The translations under genes were made by a program, and so were the position numbers. From Panicum virgatum (lineage: Eukaryota; Streptophyta; Magnoliopsida; Poales; Poaceae): a stretch of 64,000 bases of DNA. Below, piece after piece: positions 34,861 through 45,812 of the stretch. The notes beneath the pieces were generated by a model. It had not been told where the DNA came from and did no database searches. It was given only the letters and a program-made list of their open reading frames with translations. Numbering within the stretch: the first letter of the stretch is position 1; each line of letters starts with the position of its first letter. Where the stretch lies: NCBI RefSeq assembly GCF_016808335.1, contig NC_053144.1, positions 18,832,403 through 18,896,402 of the forward strand, written 5' to 3'.

Positions 34861-35706
34861 CTAGATAGCAGCATGATAGGTGGAGTTGTACCATAACTCG
34901 GCAGAGGATAGCCACTTGTGCCACAGTTTAGGGGAATTAGAGACAGCACATCTTAGAAACATCTCGAGGCACTGATTGACTCGTTCGGTTTGGCCATCAG
35001 TTTGTGGATGGTATGCGGAGCTCATGTGCAACTTAGTATCCAAGAGGGTAAATAACTCTTGCCAAAAGGCAGCCGTGAAGACTCTGTCTCTATCAGACAC
35101 AATTGTCTGTGGCACACCATGAAGCTTGACCACATTGTCAAAGAAAAGTTAGGCGACACCTTTAGCAGTAAATGGGTGCTTGAGAGGAAGGAAATGTGCA
35201 TACTTGGTCAGTCTGTCAACAATCACCAGAATGACTGAAAATGAATCAGACTTAGGAAGTCCCTTAATAAAATCCATAGAAACATCGACCCAAGAGCTTT
35301 GAGGCACAGGTAGTGGCTGTAAGAGACCTGGATATTTGCAATGCTCATGCTTGGCCTGTTGACACACTTGGCATTGCTTGATGAAAGACTCCACATCAGT
35401 TTTCATGCCAGTCCAATAAAACAATTTTTTTACACGCTGATAAGTAGCTTGGACTCCAGAATGACCCCCTACTGCAGAAGAATGAAAAGCAGCAATGACC
35501 TTGGTTCTCAAAGCAGCATTAGCACCTACCAAAATCTGAGCATTTCTGTATATTAGACCATGCTTAAGGGAATATCCAGATGCATTGGGACTGACCACTG
35601 CCAATTCAGTCAACAACTGTTGAGAGGCTGAGTCATTGGTATAGGAATTTAGGACTTCCTGAAGCCAGATAGGAGTTACTCCAGAAATAGCAGCACATTC
35701 AAACAC
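34861..35706 (-). pseudogene. Integrase zinc-binding and catalytic core, two in-frame stops (Reina-like element)
   Basis: The piece 35149-35706 contains the HHCC zinc-binding region (AFHSSAVGGHSGVQATYQRV...CQVCQQAKH) and the start of the core with a catalytic-type Asp (VDVSMDFIKGLP). After an in-frame TAA (codon at about 35146-35148) the core continues in the same frame at 35133 down to 34861 (VSDRDRVFTAAFWQELF, SSAYHPQTDGQTERVNQ) and ends at an in-frame TAG. These nonsense changes inactivate the protein. Confidence 0.85.
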
Positions 35707-35742
35707 ATGTCCTACTCTACAAAGAGCATCAGCTACTCTATT

Positions 35743-37620
35743 TTATGTGCCCTTCTTGTATTGCAACTTAAATTGCAGTCCAGCCAATTTAGCCATTGCT
35801 TTCTTCTGCCATTCAGTAGACAATGTTTGATCTTGCAGATGGCACAAACTTTTGTGGTCGGTCTTGATGACAAATGGACCACGCTGAAGGTAACATCTCC
35901 ACTTGTCCACTGCCATGAGAATAGCAATGAACTCCTTCTCATATATAGACAGCTTCCTATTGTTGACACCCAAAGCTTTACTGTAGAAGGCCACAGGGTG
36001 ACCATTCTGAGATAGGACAGCACCTATTCCTGAGTCACAAGCATCAGTTTCTATTTCAAATGGAAGACCAAAATTTGGGAGAGCTAACACAGGAGTTGAT
36101 GTCATAGCAAGCTTGAGTTGGTCAAAAGCAGATTGTGCCTCAGTAGACCAGCTGAAAGTCTTGAGCTTCAGCAGCTGTGTAAGTGGTTTAGCAATTAACC
36201 CATAATTCCTGACAAACTTCCTATAGTATCCTGTTAAGCCGAGAAATCCTCTCAACTCAGTGACATTTGAGGGAATTGGCCAATCCACCATAGCTTGGGT
36301 TTTGGCTGGGTCAGTAGAAACCCCTTTGCCAGATATGATGTGGTCAAGATATTCCAGTTTGGTTTGTGCAAAAGTACACTTGCTGAATTTAGCAACTAAC
36401 TGATGCTCCTTCAATATTTCAAACACCAGCTTGAGGTGCTCAACATGAGTTTGCAAGGTTGGACTATACACTAATATGTCATCCATAAACACTAACACAA
36501 ACTTTCTCATGTACTTAGCAAAAATGGCATTCATGAGGAATTGAAAGGTTGCTGGTGCATTAGTGAGGCCAAAAGGCATTACCTTAAACTGGAAGTGGCC
36601 ATGGTGGGTTTTGAATGCTGTTTTGTATTCATCAGCAGCCAACATTCTGATTTGGTGAAAGCCCGACTTCATATCCAACTTAGCAAAGTAATGTGCTCCA
36701 GCAAGTTCATCAAGCAATTCATCAATTATTGGCATTGGAAACTTGTTCTTGATAGTAATATCATTGAGCTTCCTGTAGTCGACACAGAATCTCCAAGAGC
36801 CATCTTTCTTCTTGACCAATAGGACTGGTGAAGCAAAGGGACTCATACTTGGGGTAATAAGACCTGCCTGAAGCATTTCTCTAACTTGCTTCTCAATCTC
36901 ATATTTTTGCAGTGGTGAGTATCTGTAGGGCCTTGAGTTCACTAGTGTGGCCTGAGGAAGGAGTGGGATGACATGGTCATATATTCTTGATGGTGGTAAT
37001 GTTTTGGGGTCCTGAAAAACTGATGAGTATCCAGAGAGTAAATCCTTGATTATAGGTGGAACTGTTGCTGTTGAAAGCACATGGACATCCACTGCAGAAT
37101 TAACCACTGCCAGTGCCCAAATGTCATTGCCTTTGCAAGATTTATACAACTGCTCAGCAGAAAGTTCCTGCAGCTGTGTAGGAGAAGATGAAATCCCCTG
37201 AAGTCTGACCAGCTTATTTTGATAATGGAATTCCACCCATTTATCTTGCCAGTCACAATTCATTGGTCTAAATTGTTCCAGCCAAGTCATTCCAAGGACC
37301 ATATCATAGGCACCCAGTGGTAAGACTAAAGCATCAACTATGAAAGTATATCCCTGAACCCACCAAGAAAAGCCTTTAACAAGTTGACTGCAAAGAATAG
37401 TTTGACCATTAGCGATCCGAACTTCCATAGGAGAAATATCTACCACATTACAGTGTAGCCTGTCCAGAAGTCCAGCATTGATGAAGGTGTGAGAGCTCCC
37501 AGTATCCAGCAACTGAAGCACCACCTGGTTACTTGCTAGAGCTCTGAATTTAATCAACTTTGTTCTATCAGCTCCAGATATAGCATTGAGTGACACAAAC
37601 ACATCCTCAGGAGTATACAC
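35743..37620 (-). pseudogene. Protease, reverse transcriptase and RNase H of the Reina-like element
   Basis: A 625-residue open frame. The aspartic protease motif LLDTGSSHTFI lies near residue 37. RT follows with RFCVDYRKLNDITIKNKFPM, FHQIRM, MPFGLTNAPATFQFLMNAIF and the catalytic FMDDILVYS box. RNase H begins ETDACDSGIGAVLSQNG and includes TDHKSLCHL. The frame ends at a nonsense codon (AAA-like to TAA) at about 35740 and the integrase frame continues directly after it. A frameshift separates this frame from gag near 37.62-37.66 kb. RT and RNase H look intact on their own. Confidence 0.9.
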
Positions 37621-38291
37621 TGATTGGGGGATTCTAACAGTTCCAACACTTCATCAGAGAGAAGAATACCACCATCTCCCCCATCTTCCACATCAATATA
37701 GTTCAGAGTAGGACTGGCAGGCTATTTGCATTTGTGGCCAGGGCTGAATTTCTCACCACACTTGAAACACAAGCCATTAAGCTTCCTATATTCTTTTAAT
37801 TGTCTAGCTTTCCAGAGTTCACCAGCTGTAGTAGATGTAGCAGGATCAGATTTGCCCACTGCAGGGTGTTTGGGCGATGGAAGCTTGTAAGATGTCTTCT
37901 TCTAAGTAAAAGTCCTTCCTGGATCGCAGCCAGAGTTGCAGCCCTTGTCACGGTGTCAGGTAACTGAATCTCCACTGCTGCTCTCAATTCTTCTTTAAGA
38001 CCCAATATAAATTGAGATATGAGGAAAGGTTCACTAATTGTCTTGTCATACAAGCGAATGCTATAGACCAATTGCTCAAAAGCTGCCTTATATTCTGCCA
38101 CAGTATCACACTACTTAAGAGTTAAGAGATCACGAATCTTATCTCTGTGAGTGGTAATGTCAAACTCAGCAAGGACAGCAGACTGGAACTCATCCCAACT
38201 CAATATTCCATAGGAATCCTTGTAAGCCTGAAACCAATGTGCTGCACGATCATCTAGGTACATAGTAGCTGCAGTAACACGAAACCCCTCG

Positions 38292-39794
38292 TGTCGGGTA
38301 CCACGATTAGGGACACCCTAATCGGGGTACTAAGATCGCTTTAAAACGCAAACACATGTTAAGGCAACTGGGCCTGCGAAGGCCCACGGCCTCCTTCCGA
38401 TCTGAAAGAAAGGAAAGGACTTAAAGAAGCCCAAACACGCGGCCCACCGACACGGTGCGGCCCATCCACGCTCCCCTCGGACCGCGGGGTGATTTCCGCC
38501 TCGCTCGAGGGCTCCCGTCGAGACCCCTCGACTGCGCCCCACATCTCCGCCTCGCTCGAGGGTAGCGAACCTACCCTCGAGCGGGCGAATCATCTCCGCC
38601 TCGCTCGAGGGTAGCGAACCTACCCTCGAGCGGGCGAATCATATTTGCCTCGCTCGAGGGTAGCGAACCTACCCCCGAGTGGGTGACTCATCTCCGCTTC
38701 GCTCGAGGCCACCCCTCGGCGCAAGGGACAAACAGCCCTGCTGCTCACCCGCCCGTCGTACGGAGGCTTTAAGTGCCAACCAGTCCTCCACAGTGCTCAG
38801 GACAGACGGTGTAGACCGCCATTTCCCACGATGGCTGTGACCGAAGTCCCATCCGCCAACTCCAGTCGCTGCACCGCCATCCCGGGCGCTGTGGCGATAC
38901 TGTGGGACCTGCGACGCGGGACGAAGCGTGCCCGGCCCTGCTCCCCGCACTATTCTGCCAACTCCGGCCGTCCAGACTCTACATCATCACACACATGGCC
39001 CCGGGCCCACCTCCTGCTTGGGGGGAGGTCCGGTGCCGCCACGGGCCCCTCGAAGAGGGATGCCCATCAATCGCAGCCGGAGCCCCGAACCTCCCCCCTC
39101 GAGGGGTCCGGGACCTCCACGTGTCTCCCGGACCTCCTAGTGTGCACGACAGCACTCCGTCCAGGGGGTCCGGGACCGCCGCGTGCCCCGCCGCCGCTGG
39201 AGTACGCAAGATCCTGACCCACAGGGCCCACGGAACGCCATATCTGGAGAACTGTACGCCCTACAGCGACGACCACTCCGCCTACAGGGGTTGGCAGGAC
39301 GCCGGCGCGATCTCCACGAGACCAAGGACGATCGCCACACCCAACGCCATGCCCCATAGTGTACTTTTTACAGTATTCGGCCACTGTACCCTGCGATTCG
39401 GGTGAAAACAACGACTTCTACGCCCCCACTCATGTACACCGCCCCTCCTTGTGACTATAAAAGGAGGAGGCGGGCTTCCTTTAGATGGGACGCTTCTGGA
39501 CATCAGCGACCACGGTCACCCACATTCACGATCATAGCCACACTCAACTCTTCTTCTAGTAGAGACCCGGGAGCTTCCCTCCCTCTCTCGCCTCGCTTGT
39601 ACCCCTACTACAAGCACTCCGGGTGCAAGATAATACAGTGCCCTCGCACACCCCCTTTGCTGGACGTACGGCCCTGCGGCCGGAACCAGGATAAACCGTG
39701 TGTTACTGTGTTGCCTCTTGCATCATCATCTGGAACGAGGAAACACGTAGCATTTACTAGTCGGGATCCGGGCCCCCGGGTCAAGACACCGACA
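38292..39794 (+). mobile_element. Solo LTR of a gypsy-type element inside gag
   Basis: Starts TGTCGGGTACCACGATTAGG and ends AAGACACCGACA, flanked by CCTCG on both sides (38287-38291 and 39795-39799). No internal region or second LTR is present, so it is the product of LTR-LTR recombination. A TATA box (TATAAAA, 39456-39462) sets the plus orientation. Length is 1503 bp. GC-rich throughout; open frames on both strands are incidental. Confidence 0.88.
38545..38710. repeat. 49-bp tandem repeat with internal palindrome
   Basis: Units at 38545-38593, 38594-38642 and 38643-38691, plus a partial unit to about 38710. Each unit has CTCGAGGGTAG and CTACCCTCGAG arms around GCGAAC-like spacing, so each can form a hairpin. 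The first two units are identical; the third differs at several bases. Confidence 0.88.
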
Positions 39795-40709
39795 CCTCGG
39801 GAATTTGAAACATAGCAAAGTAAGCATTGCATTTATCAATCCAAATCCGAGCATCAGAACCATCAAACCTAGGGAAAGTCCATCTTAGGCAACCAAGGAC
39901 GACGAGAACCAGAGTCCTCATGAACCCCACTTGTGCGAGAGGTACCCAAGCCTATAGGAATCAACTGGCGTCCATCTCCAGTAGTACCCGCAGCATCGGA
40001 AGCAGTAGCACTAGAATCAGGTAGGACAGGGGACTGAGGAAATACCACGTGAGGGGGATGATACTGTGGAGGCGGTGGTGGAGGAAATCGCGGAGGAGCA
40101 CCCATCAGGCCGGGGCCATCGCGGCCTGGAATGGTCAGCTTCGGCAACGCAGAGGTCTTCAGAGCGCGGGCGACTTGCTGCTGCTCTTGCTGGACCGTAC
40201 CCAAGGATGTCATGGCCAGGTCTACCTTGGTTTGGACCTGGTCGAGGCGGCTCGCCTGATCCACCATCTTGGTGTTCATGTCGTTGAGTTGCTCCTTCAG
40301 CAAGGACAAGTCGTCCAGCTTGGTGACAACCGTAGAAAGCTTCTCTTCGAAGAGCTTGCGGATATGTTCCTCCATCTCGTCCATGGCGGCGCAAATCTGA
40401 CGGGTGTGCGCGGCTTGATGATTTGGCGCAGTGGTGAATCGAGTGTCTCGCCGAGAGAAGAAAAAGTAAATCCCCAACTAACCCTAAGCGGCGCGAGAGC
40501 TAGTGGTGGTCGACGGTGCCGGAACGGCTAACCGGCGATTTGCGTGGCCGCCGTCGACTGGGAGTCGGTGGGCGGGGCGTGGACGCCGGAATCGGAGGGA
40601 TTCGCGGCAGAGAGGATCGAGTCGCCGGAAAGGCAGACCGGATCAGGGGAGGCGGCGAGATGAAATTGGGGCGGAGGTGTGCCGAGGAAAGACTGAATCT
40701 GATACCAAT

Positions 40710-41021
40710 TGTAGTGTCTAGACGGCGATAGCTGCTGGGATAATCCGGATAGCAGGTTCGGAAGGTAGAAGGGGAAAGAATCAAAGGGGGTTCGAGAGGG
40801 GAGAAGCACCGAGGGAGAGGAGAGCTCGGAAGGAGAAGAGAGATTCAGATAGGATAGTTTTCCTTCATGATTTTTCGATATCCCAACCATAGTGAATCTG
40901 AGTACATATAAGCAACAAAACTGGGCTACACGTGGCCGATAACGGCCCAAGGTCCATGCTGAAAATTACAACTCATGATTAAAGAAATGACTAATCTTGT
41001 GTCTTGCCATCGACCGTGACA
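40710..41021 (-). repeat. 5' LTR of the Reina-like element
   Basis: 312 bp, complete, with TG/CA ends. It is followed on the inside by the PBS and on the outside by CCGGA and the resumed PPR frame. About 17 differences to the left LTR by eye. Confidence 0.9.
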
Positions 41022-43335
41022 CCGGAGCGGGCGCTCCGGTGCCTGACGCGTGCACCTACAGCATCCTCATCGCCTGCTGCTGCCGCACGGGCCGAGTGGA
41101 CCTCGCGTTCTCCCCGCTCACCTCCGCTCTCAAGGCGGGCCTGAGGTTGACGGCCAAGTCCTTCACCCCGCTCCTCGGGGGGCTATGCCGCGAGCGGCGG
41201 GTGGCGGAGGCTGTGGACGTAGCGCGCCACATGATGCCCGAGCTGGGATGTGCGCCCAACGCGTTCTCCCACTCCACCGTCCTCAAGGGGCTGTGTGACG
41301 ACGGGCGGAGCTTAGAGGCGCTCGAGCTGCTCCGCACGTTGGTGAGGAACAGAGATGAAATCGACGTGGTGGCGTACACCATTGTCATCAGAGGCCTCTT
41401 TAAGGAAGATAAAGTGGAAGAAGCCGTCAAGCTGTTCGATGAAATGCGTAACCAGGGGATTTCACCGAATGTGATCACGTACCTCTCGATCATCGACAAA
41501 CTGTGCAAGGTCGGATCAGTTGACAAAGGCCAAGGGGGTCCTTCAACGGATGGTCGACGAAGGTGTTGCCCCAGATTGTTCAGTGTATACTAGCCTGATC
41601 AATGGGCACGCCATATCAGGACAGTGGAAAGGGGCTGTTATGATGTTCAAAGAGATGATTGGCAAGGGTATTAAACCGCATGTCATCACTTACAATTCAT
41701 TAATCAGGGCTCTGTGCAAGCACAGAAAATGCAGTGAAGCTAGGAAAGTTTTTGATTATTTAATCAAGAGTGGTGAAAAGACTGATGTTACCACATATGG
41801 CATTCTGCTTCATGGGTATGCCTTACATGGATCTCTTGCTGATGTGCAAAACATATTGGAGATGATGTTAAGGAATGGTATTGAGCCTGATGAATATGTG
41901 TTTGGCAGCTTGCTATTTGCATATGCTGTTCATGGAAATGCTGACGAAGCAATGCTTGTGCTTACTGATATGCGGGAGCACGTATTTAGCCTTAATGTGG
42001 TTCACTATGGAACAATAATAAATGTTCTGTGCAAAACAGGCAGGATGGAGGATGCTATGTCCCAATTCAACCAGATGATTCATGAAGGAGTGCGTCCTAA
42101 CTGTGTGGCCTATACTTTATTGGTGCAGGGTTTTTGCATATGTGGCAATTGGAAGAAAGCAAAGGAATTAATTTTTGACATGATACATAGAGGTGTTCAT
42201 CCTGAAGCCAAACGTTTTACTTTAGTCATACTGAATCTATGCAGGGAAGGAAGGCTTGAAGAATTCCAAAAACTCTTCGACCTATTTATAAGTGTAGGTG
42301 AGAAACCTAACATTGTTATGTATGGCGCACTCATAGATGGGTATTGCTTATCTAGGAAAGTGGAAAAGGCAACAGCATTGTTTGATGCTTTTGTCTCTAG
42401 GGGCTTTAAACCCAATTCTGTCATCTATGGTTCTCTAATTAATGGTTATTGTAAAAGTGGGAGGATAGATGATGCATTGACTCTGTTCAGAGAAATGTTG
42501 AGCAAGGAAATTAAGCCAACTGTTATCACATATGGCATTATACTGGATGGGCTGTTTAAAGCTGGTAGAACTAATGCTGCGTTGGAGCAATATCACAAGA
42601 CGATTGAAAGTGGATTGAAGTTTAATCTCATTATCTGTAATACAATTCTAGGAGGACTCTGTAAGAATAATTTTGCTGGTCAAGCCCTCATCATATTTCA
42701 AGAACTACTTTCTATGAATTTTCATCTTGAGATTCTTACTTACTATATTATGATTGATGGCTTGCTTTGTGCTGGTAAAAGGAAAGAAGCCAAGGATGTT
42801 TTTGCTGCAATATCAACCAACGGTTTGGAACCTGATGCTAGCATATACAGATTAATGATAACAACTCTTATAGAAGATGGGTTATTAGAAGAGGCTGATG
42901 AGCTGTTCTTATCAATGGAGAACAATGGTCATGCTGCTGACTCACGTATGCTAAATGATATTGTTAGGATATTATTGGAAAAAGGGGAGGTGCTCAAGGC
43001 TGGAACTTACCTCTTGAAGATTGATGAGAAGAATTTATCCCTTTATTCTTCCACCACTCAAGCTCTGATATCTCTTTTCTCAGATGGTAAGCATGAGGAG
43101 CAGAAAAAGTTGCTTCCTGAGAAATATCACTATTTCAGTGAAGACTGAATGACTGGAACATTTTATCTGCAACTGAATCCTACTTGGATACTGTTGGTGT
43201 ATGTTGAGCCCATGTATAGAGGCCCATGTATAGAAACTATATATCCCACCCTTCTAGGGTTTGGAGGAATACATCTCATTATTCTCTCGTACATGGTATC
43301 AATAGCCTAGCTCTCTCTCTCCAGCCGCCGGGTCC

Positions 43336-44262
43336 TTGTGCGCCGCCGCCGCCGCCACCATGGTTGGCCGCCGCCGCCGCCAGCGTTCTCCTCCTTCCAT
43401 CCCCTCTCCTTCCCTCCTCTTCCTGCTTCCGGATCTGGCGCCGTGGCCGGCTTCTCTTCCTTTCCCGGCGGCCGCTCCCCTGTTCCTACGTGGATCCAGG
43501 GCGTCGCCGACTCCTCTGCTCGGCCTCCCGCCGCCGCCGCCCACGCCGCGGGCGTGGCCGGCGCGGGCTCCTCTGCGTCCTCTGTCCTCTGCGGGCACGG
43601 GCGTGGACCCTGCCCCTGGCGCCGCCCAGCTGGCTGCTGCTGCCCTGGGCCCTACTCTGGGCGATGCCGCCCCTGCTGGCTGCTGCCCGCCGGCCGCCGC
43701 CGCCGCCGCAGTTGTGGCCGCGGCCCCAGGTGCGTGCGTGCCTGCGCCTTACGCGGCAGGCGCGTGGCCGCCCTCGCTGGCCGTCCCTCCCGGCTCCAGC
43801 GCCGCCGCCGCCACCGCCGCCCTCTGCGCTGCTCTCGCCGCAGCCCAGGGCGCGTGGGCCGCTGGCATGGGCATGCCTGGCGCTGCGCTCACGCCAACCA
43901 TGGCTGCGCCCGCGACGCCTCTTCCAGCGCCCGCGCTGCCCGTGGCCGCGCCTGCGCTGCCTTTACCCGTGATGGCCGCCAATGCTGCTACGGCCGACGC
44001 GGCTCTCGCCGCGGCCCTCCTCGCCGCCAAGTCCGAGGCTGCGGCGGATCAGGAGCGGGCCCGCGCTGTTGCCCTCGCTCTCCTCGCCGCCAAGTTCGAG
44101 GCTGCGGCGGCTCAGGAGTGGGCCCGCGCGTCTGCCCTCGCTTGGGAGTGCGAGCGCTCCGCGGCCGACACTCTCACTCGTTGGGTCGCCGCAGAGAAGC
44201 CCTACTTCCTTGTCCCGCCCGTCGTCCCCTTCACCGAGCACGACGCTTCATCCTCCCACTAG
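43336..44262 (+). pseudogene. GC-rich gag-like region of the copia element
   Basis: An Ala/Pro-rich frame of 308 residues starting shortly after the PBS. Near its end are two copies of an Ala-rich heptad-like segment (ALLAAKSEAAADQERARA and ALLAAKFEAAAAQEWARA). Position suggests gag, but no recognisable gag domain or zinc knuckle is seen. Other frames are also open because of the high GC content, so the coding claim is weak. Confidence 0.4.
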
Positions 44263-44589
44263 GCTCCGCCCTCTGGATCTGGACCCCGGATCGACCCGCC
44301 CGACCCCCTCCTTGGTGCTCCTCTCACCGGCCAGACCGGGGTGGGGGAGGCCGAGGGCGTCGGCGGCGGAAGAGACGTGGTGGTGGTGCTTGGGGCACTC
44401 TGGACCCGACTCTGGCTCCCACTCCTGCTACAGGGCGCATCCCGATGTGGCCGGTTCAGGGTCAGGGGGAGGCCCTCGTTCTCAGCCCCAGCCGGCGGCC
44501 ATGCTCGCCGCTGCTGCTCCCCTATTCGCGCCGTTCTGGATCCCGCCCGCTCCACCCAGCCAGCAGCCGACCTGGCCTGGGGGTGGACG

Positions 44590-45300
44590 CCGCCGGTCAG
44601 CACCGAGTGGATCGCCGACTCGGGTGCCTCCTTTCACACCACCCCAGATGCCCTTATCCTCTCTTCTGTCCGACCCCCACACCCCTCTTGTCCTTTCTCT
44701 ATCATGGTTGGTGACGGGTCTTGCCTTCCTGTCACCGCCGTGGGTTCTGCTCCTGGTTCTTTTCTTCTTCCCAATGTCCTTGTTGCTCCTCAGATGGTTC
44801 ATAACCTTCTTTCCATTCGTCAGTTTACCGCTGACAATTCTTGTTCCATCGAGTTTGATTCTTCTGGCCTCACTGTAAAGGATTCGGCCTCCCGACGTCC
44901 GCTACTCCAGTGTGACAGCACGGGGCCCTTTACACCCTTCACCTTCCTTCTTCCGCTGCACCAATTTCGCCTTCTTCTTCGTCTGCCGCTTTTGCCGCGA
45001 CGCCGTCTTCCACCACCTGGCACTGCCGTCTTGGTCACCCCGGCTGCGACCTTCTGGCTCAGCTCAGTCGTAGTACAGATGTTCCTTGTACTAGGGCTCC
45101 TACTAAGCACATCTCTCGGGGTGTTCAGCTGCGTATGTCTTGTCCGTATACCTCTCCTCAGAACGGCAAGGCTGAGCGGATGATTTGCACGACGAACGAC
45201 GTCGTGCGCACCCTTCTGATCCAGGCCTCTCTATCCCCGCGCTTCTGGGCTGAGAGCCTCCACACCGCCACCTACCTGCTCGCGGCCGCGCGACGCGCGG
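44590..45300 (+). pseudogene. Copia protease/GAG-pre-integrase fragment and integrase scrap
   Basis: One frame holds EWIADSGASFHTTPDALIL (aspartic protease-type DSGA) and LLPNVLVAPQMVHNLLSIRQ (conserved in copia Pol before integrase). After a break the frame at 45135 holds CPYTSPQNGKAERMICTTND and SPRFWAESLHTATYL, the end of the copia integrase core. The DNA between is too short for a full integrase, so an internal deletion is present. Confidence 0.8.
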
Positions 45301-45752
45301 CCCCCGGTTCTCCGGTCGTGCCGCGCGCGGCCCCGGTGCCTTCTCCTGCACCTGCGCAGTACGCTCAGCCGGTGCAGGTGTACCAGCGTCGTTCGGCGCC
45401 GCCCCCTGCTCCGGAGGCTCCTGCGACGCCTACACCGGAGCCATCGCCGCCGCCGCCTCCTCCAGCTCCCTCTCGAGCCGGCGCGGACGCAGCCGCCCCT
45501 CCTCTGCTCCAGGGCGTGCCGGCGCCTCCCCTACTCCAAGGCGGGCATCCACAGGGCCCCCTGCAGCTCGTGCAGCTGTCGCCTGTGCAGGCCCCCCGCG
45601 CCGCCCACCGCGCCGCCGTCGCTGCGGGCAAGCAGCCGCTTCCCGAAGCTCTTCCTACGCCGGCTGCGCCCGCGCATGCATGGTCTGGGGCTCTGGGCTC
45701 GGGATGCCCCCCGCGGATGCGCCCGGCATCCGTGGGCAGCAGGCGAACGCCG

Positions 45753-45812
45753 CTCTCGCCGCGGCCCTCCTCGCCGCCAAGTCGGAGGCTTCGGCGGCTC
45801 AGGAGCAGGGGG
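45753..45812 (+). repeat. Second copy of the gag-like segment near the copia 3' end
   Basis: CTCTCGCCGCGGCCCTCCTC and about 40 following bases repeat the sequence at about 44004-44062 with few differences. The copy sits just before the polypurine tract, about 1.75 kb from the first. Confidence 0.8.

Larger units (their letters stand above)
37680..40477 (-). pseudogene. Gag of the Reina-like element, cut by a solo LTR and frameshifted
   Basis: The N-terminal part (39869-40477) has an acidic coiled-coil-like start (MDEMEEHIRKLFEEKLSTVV) and a proline-rich linker, then breaks at a one-base gain in CTTTCCCTAGG near 39878; in another frame the gag domain RFDGSDARIWIDKCNAYF continues to 39795. A solo LTR (38292-39794) then interrupts it. 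The rest continues below 38291, including 37796-38101 (FEQLVYSIRLYDKTISEPFL, SQFILGLKEELRAAVEIQLP), and a zinc-knuckle-like CFKCGEKFSPGHKC-type stretch is readable at about 37735-37775. Confidence 0.75.
32966..41021 (-). mobile_element. Ty3/gypsy chromovirus (Reina-like) inserted in the PPR coding sequence
   Basis: Ends TGTAGTGTC...CCGTGACA, flanked by CCGGA at 32961-32965 and 41022-41026. The LTRs are 312 bp (40710-41021) and about 311 bp plus an insertion (32966-34213). A tRNA-Met-type PBS (TGGTATCAGATT, about 40696-40707) faces inward from the right LTR. Without the two later insertions the element is about 5.6 kb. Gag, protease, RT, RNase H, integrase and a chromodomain-like C-terminus are recognisable in that order on the minus strand, broken by stops, frameshifts and insertions. 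Short LTRs, Met PBS and a chromodomain point to the Reina group (inference). I count about 17 LTR differences by eye, so the insertion is not very recent. Confidence 0.92.
32732..43148 (+). pseudogene. Rf1-like pentatricopeptide repeat (PPR) gene, split by a retrotransposon and frameshifted
   Basis: Codons 1-78 lie at 32732-32965 (Arg-rich N-terminus, FDHLLAAAAR...AVSLFGRMAG), and the frame resumes at 41027 with AGAPVPDACTYSILIACCC once the insertion and one CCGGA target copy are left out; the join is exactly in frame. From there tandem 35-residue P-type PPR motifs run to the stop at 43146-43148, e.g. CAPNAFSHSTVLKGLCDDGR and KPHVITYNSLIRALCKHRK. A one-base gain in GACAAAGGCC (about 41525-41527) shifts the frame between the 40997-41593 and 41520-43148 frames. 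The ancestral product would be about 784 aa, the usual size of the restorer-of-fertility-like class, which binds mitochondrial transcripts. Composition falls from GC-rich at the 5' end to AT-rich after about 41.6 kb. The 3' piece could be transcribed but is not a normal gene. Confidence 0.9.

Noticed and set aside
38330..40731. Many frames of 60-167 codons on both strands
   Set aside because: They lie in the GC-rich solo LTR or opposite the Reina-like gag; only the minus-strand gag frames carry family motifs.
43226..44878. Frames of 248, 458 and 298 codons
   Set aside because: Overlapping alternative frames of the GC-rich copia region; at most one can be gag, and the protease/integrase motifs lie in other frames.
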